Assembly: GCA_003451915.1 (NCBI GenBank)
Contig: DMJC01000248.1
Coordinates: 1 to 8,137 of the forward strand
Length of the DNA: 8,137 bases
Direction of reading: 5' to 3'
From: Clostridiales bacterium
GTDB lineage: Bacteria; Bacillota; Clostridia; Saccharofermentanales; UBA5734
In this document: piece after piece, positions 6,170-8,137 of the stretch
Position numbering within the stretch: position 1 is the stretch's first letter
Layout: each line of letters starts with the position of its first letter
The notes under the pieces: generated by a model
What the model was told of the DNA's origin: nothing
The model's database searches: none
What the model saw: only the letters and a program-made list of their open reading frames with translations
Program-made: the position numbers and the translations under genes

Positions 6170-7924
6170 TCAATATTTGCGTTTGATTTTTTTCGAGGTG
6201 GTTTTCTCAAACTCGGTGTCACGAACTGTGAAACTCTTAATGTACTTGTAATGAGCCAGCGAATGATTAACCTTGCGAACCACGTCGGTAATCAGCCGGC
6301 GGACTGTCTCGGACTTGGGATCGGTTTCACCCGTCTGCTCCTGGATCAGCTCCATGTTGGGGAAGATTTCAGCTGCCACGCTGGTTTCGCCTTCAGCATC
6401 GACCAGACCAGTAACCAGGCTTTCCATTACATAGCCGGTACGGGCCAGCAGAAATTCAATTTCCTCCGGAAAAATGTTTTTACCGTTCTTGGTGATGATG
6501 ACATTTTTTTTGCGGCCTGTGATGATGACAAAATTATCCTTGTCCAGATAGCCTAGATCGCCGGTGTGGAAAAAAACCTCGTCATCGATCGCTTCACGGG
6601 TAGCCTCTTCATTTTCATAATAGCCGAGCATGACGTTGGGACCGCGGCCGATAATCTCGCCGATGCCGTTTTCGTCTTTGTCGATAATCCGGATTTCCAC
6701 GCCGGGCAGCGGCAGGCCAGCAGCGCGATTGTTATAGATCACATCCCGGTTGAGCGCCAGGATCGGGGCGCATTCGGTCAGGCCGTAACCCTGAACCGTG
6801 TGCAGGCCAAGATCCTGCATCCCCTTGATGATCTTGGGGTCAATCGCAGCGCCGCCGGCAATGATCAGGCGCAATTTGCCGCCGAAATTCTGGTGAATCT
6901 TGTGAAACAGGTCACGGCGTTTGTCGATGCCGATTTTACGCAACGTGTTGCTGATCTTGAGCCCCATCTTGAATTTTTTGGCCAGCTTGGGATCAGCGGT
7001 TGCAGCTTTAATAATACGTTTATAAAAAAGCTCAACCATCAGAGGTACGACGAGAATCATCGTGCAGTGGCTTTCCTGCATGTTTTTGGTGATGTGGCGG
7101 AGACCCTCGCAGACGGCAACTGTGCAGCCTCGGTAAATCGGGCACAAGAAGCCGCAGGTACACTCATAAGTGTGATGCAGCGGCAGCACCGACAGGAAGA
7201 CATCATCCGGGCCGATGTAGAGCATGCTGCACATGGCCTGCAGGTTGATGCAGATGTTGCGGTGGGACAGCATGACCGCCTTGGATTTGGCTGTTGTGCC
7301 TGAAGTGAAGAGCAGGATGCTCAGAATCTCGGGATCGATAGCGGCTTCGGTAAAGCTCTTATCCCCGGCAGCCAACGCCTGTTCACCGGCAGCCAGCCAG
7401 TTCCAGAAATAGTCTGGTTCCCCGGCGACTTCATCCATGCAGATAAAATGCTTGACGGTCGGGATATTCTGGCGAATTGCGTCGACATCTTTTTTCTTGC
7501 TTTTGGAGAAGACCAGTATGTCAGAATAAGACCGGTTGAGCAGGCTCTCGATCTCAACCTGAGGCAATTCCTTGTCCAGCGGGACAACCACACCGACGCC
7601 GTTGACGGTCGCCAGGTAGGTCACATACCATTCATAGCGGGTTTCCGCCAGAATCGCCACCCGGGCTGAGGTCAAGCCCAGGCTTTTCAGACGAGTGCCA
7701 AAGGCATCGACATCCCGGTCAAACTGGCGATAGGAAACCGGCAGATAGGGCTGGCTCTTTTCTGCAGGCCCTTCCGATTCAGCTTCAGAACTGACGGTCT
7801 GGCGCGCCGGTCGGGGATCTTTGACCATAAAGGCGGCCTTATCCCCGTAAATGTCGGCACTTTGTTTGATCATATCGCGTAAATCGCTGATTTTTCGAAC
7901 TTCGTAGAGTGGCACGTTTTTCAT
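6170..7924 (-). CDS. AMP-forming acyl-CoA ligase (long-chain fatty-acid--CoA ligase-like)
   Basis: A 584-residue member of the adenylate-forming (ANL) superfamily. It would activate a carboxylic acid, most likely a fatty acid, with ATP and transfer it to CoA. Motifs run in order: the ATP loop LLFTSGTTAKSKAVMLSH (about 204-221), LPLHHTYECTCG (247-258), IIAGGAAIDP (354-363), VQGYGLTECAP (377-387), FFHTGDLGYLD (451-461), ITGRKKNVIITKNGKNIFPEE (468-488) and a C-terminal TTSKKIKRKY carrying the likely catalytic lysine. The ATP loop departs from the usual TSGTTGxPKG. Residues ~36-62 form a hydrophilic, low-complexity insert before the first core strand, probably a loop. I chose the ATG at 7924 because GAGG at 7931-7934 precedes it by 6 bases; the GTG at 7936 and ATG at 7930 lie on or too near that site. 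It is the first gene of the - strand operon, with EIIC 23 bases downstream. No signal peptide is visible. The substrate and the true acceptor (CoA or a carrier protein) remain inference. Confidence 0.88.
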   Translation of the reverse strand: MKNVPLYEVRKISDLRDMIKQSADIYGDKAAFMVKDPRPARQTVSSEAESEGPAEKSQPYLPVSYRQFDRDVDAFGTRLKSLGLTSARVAILAETRYEWYVTYLATVNGVGVVVPLDKELPQVEIESLLNRSYSDILVFSKSKKKDVDAIRQNIPTVKHFICMDEVAGEPDYFWNWLAAGEQALAAGDKSFTEAAIDPEILSILLFTSGTTAKSKAVMLSHRNICINLQAMCSMLYIGPDDVFLSVLPLHHTYECTCGFLCPIYRGCTVAVCEGLRHITKNMQESHCTMILVVPLMVELFYKRIIKAATADPKLAKKFKMGLKISNTLRKIGIDKRRDLFHKIHQNFGGKLRLIIAGGAAIDPKIIKGMQDLGLHTVQGYGLTECAPILALNRDVIYNNRAAGLPLPGVEIRIIDKDENGIGEIIGRGPNVMLGYYENEEATREAIDDEVFFHTGDLGYLDKDNFVIITGRKKNVIITKNGKNIFPEEIEFLLARTGYVMESLVTGLVDAEGETSVAAEIFPNMELIQEQTGETDPKSETVRRLITDVVRKVNHSLAHYKYIKSFTVRDTEFEKTTSKKIKRKY

Positions 7925-7930
7925 AAGCAT

Positions 7931-7934
7931 CCTC
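7931..7934 (-). promoter_or_regulatory. Ribosome binding site of the acyl-CoA ligase
   Basis: GAGG on the - strand lies 6 bases before the ATG at 7924. Three in-frame start codons are clustered here (7936 GTG, 7930 ATG, 7924 ATG). Only the last has correct spacing from a Shine-Dalgarno-like site. Confidence 0.6.
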
Positions 7935-7976
7935 ACTTTGACGGTTTTTGTGTTTCATGGCTAACTTGCTGTTTTG

Positions 7977-8005
7977 ATTATAACGGAAGATGGTTCATTT
8001 TGGAA
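7977..8005 (-). promoter_or_regulatory. Putative sigma-70 type promoter of the ligase-EIIC-galM operon
   Basis: On the - strand a perfect -10 box TATAAT occupies 7982-7977. Seventeen bases upstream is a weak -35 candidate TTCCAA at 8005-8000, matching 3 of 6 consensus positions. Transcription would start near 7970, giving a leader of about 46 bases, too short for a riboswitch. The poor -35 suggests that an activator may be needed or that expression is low. The upstream edge touches the first copy of the direct repeat at 8005. Confidence 0.55.
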
Positions 8006-8050
8006 TTGATTTTAGGGATTGATTTTAGGGACAGGATTGATTTTAGGGAC
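8005..8050. repeat. Three direct copies of ATTGATTTTAGGGA between two divergent promoters
   Basis: Identical 14-base copies lie at 8005-8018, 8018-8031 and 8036-8049. Copies 1 and 2 share one base (step 13) and copies 2 and 3 are 18 apart. Copies 2 and 3 are identical over 16 bases (GATTGATTTTAGGGAC at 8017-8032 and 8035-8050). The array ends right at the -35 box of the tRNA promoter at 8051. I noticed no other copy in the window. It may be an operator array, or a remnant or expansion of an intergenic repeat; the sequence alone does not decide. Confidence 0.9.
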
Positions 8051-8079
8051 TTGACATCAGATTTGTCATGGGATAAAAT
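8051..8079 (+). promoter_or_regulatory. Strong sigma-70 type promoter of tRNA-Ala
   Basis: A perfect -35 TTGACA (8051-8056) and a near-consensus -10 TAAAAT (8074-8079) are separated by an optimal 17 bases. Transcription would start near 8086, about 13 bases before the mature tRNA, which fits a stable-RNA promoter with a short 5' leader. The spacer contains a TGACA/TGTCA dyad. Confidence 0.85.
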
Positions 8080-8098
8080 GAACTTCGCCTTGAGGCAC

Positions 8099-8137
8099 GG
8101 GGGTGTAGCTCACCTGGGAGAGCGCTTGAATGGCATT
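8099..8137 (+). tRNA. tRNA-Ala (anticodon GGC), 5' half, cut by the window end
   Basis: The 5' half folds by position. Acceptor strand GGGGGTG is at 8099-8105 and T8-A9 follow. D-arm GCTC/GAGC closes an 8-base loop at 8112-8119, then comes G26. The anticodon stem strand CTTGA is at 8125-8129, and loop ATGGCAT is at 8130-8136, with U33 and anticodon GGC at 8132-8134. The final base begins the 3' stem strand. It closely resembles E. coli tRNA-Ala(GGC) as I recall it. GGC reads GCC and GCU codons. The 3' half, including the partner of G3 needed for the alanine G3:U70 identity pair, lies outside the window. Confidence 0.94.

Larger units (their letters stand above)
7993..8083. repeat. 9-base inverted repeat bracketing the direct-repeat array
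   Basis: GTTCATTTT at 7993-8001 is the exact reverse complement of AAAATGAAC at 8075-8083, with 73 bases between. The right arm overlaps the -10 box of the tRNA promoter. The left arm lies in the spacer and -35 region of the - strand promoter. No clear target-site duplication flanks the arms, so an inserted element is only a possibility. Confidence 0.6.

Noticed and set aside
6566..7303. + strand open frame opposite the acyl-CoA ligase (245 codons)
   Set aside because: The opposite strand encodes all ANL motifs in order; this frame has no recognisable domain or convincing start context.
7925..7970. Riboswitch or attenuator in the ligase operon leader
   Set aside because: The predicted leader is only about 46 bases and shows no stable hairpin followed by a T-run.
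8005..8050. Repeats as a CRISPR array
   Set aside because: The units are 13-18 bases, nearly adjacent and without spacers, and no cas gene is nearby.

Overview
The window reads as an ordinary chromosomal segment of a fermentative bacterium. The best guess is Bacillota, class Clostridia. The grounds are strong AAGGAG-type ribosome binding sites, a clostridial butanol-dehydrogenase-type alcohol dehydrogenase, a clostridial-looking acyl-CoA ligase and a glucose/GlcNAc-family PTS permease. The coding DNA is moderately GC-rich by eye, and the only clearly AT-rich stretch is the intergenic region near the right end. The lineage is inferred, not proven.

Layout. On the + strand, bases 2-3848 hold a tight cluster: the 3' part of gltX (glutamyl-tRNA synthetase), then glnS (glutaminyl-tRNA synthetase) after 4 bases, then an iron/zinc-type alcohol dehydrogenase after 15 bases. 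On the - strand, bases 7924-3845 hold a second cluster. In transcription order it is an AMP-forming acyl-CoA ligase, a PTS EIIC permease that lacks IIB and IIA domains (22-24 bases later), and galM (aldose 1-epimerase, 1 base after the EIIC stop codon). The two clusters converge, and the last genes share a CTAG in which both stop codons overlap. Bases 7925-8098 are a 174-base intergenic region with two back-to-back promoters: one for the ligase operon on the - strand, one for a tRNA-Ala(GGC) that begins at 8099 and runs off the window. Between the promoters lie three direct copies of ATTGATTTTAGGGA, bracketed by a 9-base inverted repeat.

How the genes work together. gltX and glnS charge tRNA-Glu and tRNA-Gln, which suggests direct glutaminylation rather than sole reliance on the GatCAB route. 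The alcohol dehydrogenase would dispose of reducing equivalents by reducing aldehydes. EIIC and GalM fit hexose uptake and anomer interconversion, but EIIC needs IIA and IIB partners encoded elsewhere. The ligase would activate fatty or other carboxylic acids, and its link to the sugar genes is unclear.

I found no CRISPR array, intact mobile element, toxin-antitoxin pair or defence system. Nothing here clearly amounts to a new biological system. The most unusual structure is the repeat-bearing divergent promoter region at 7993-8083.
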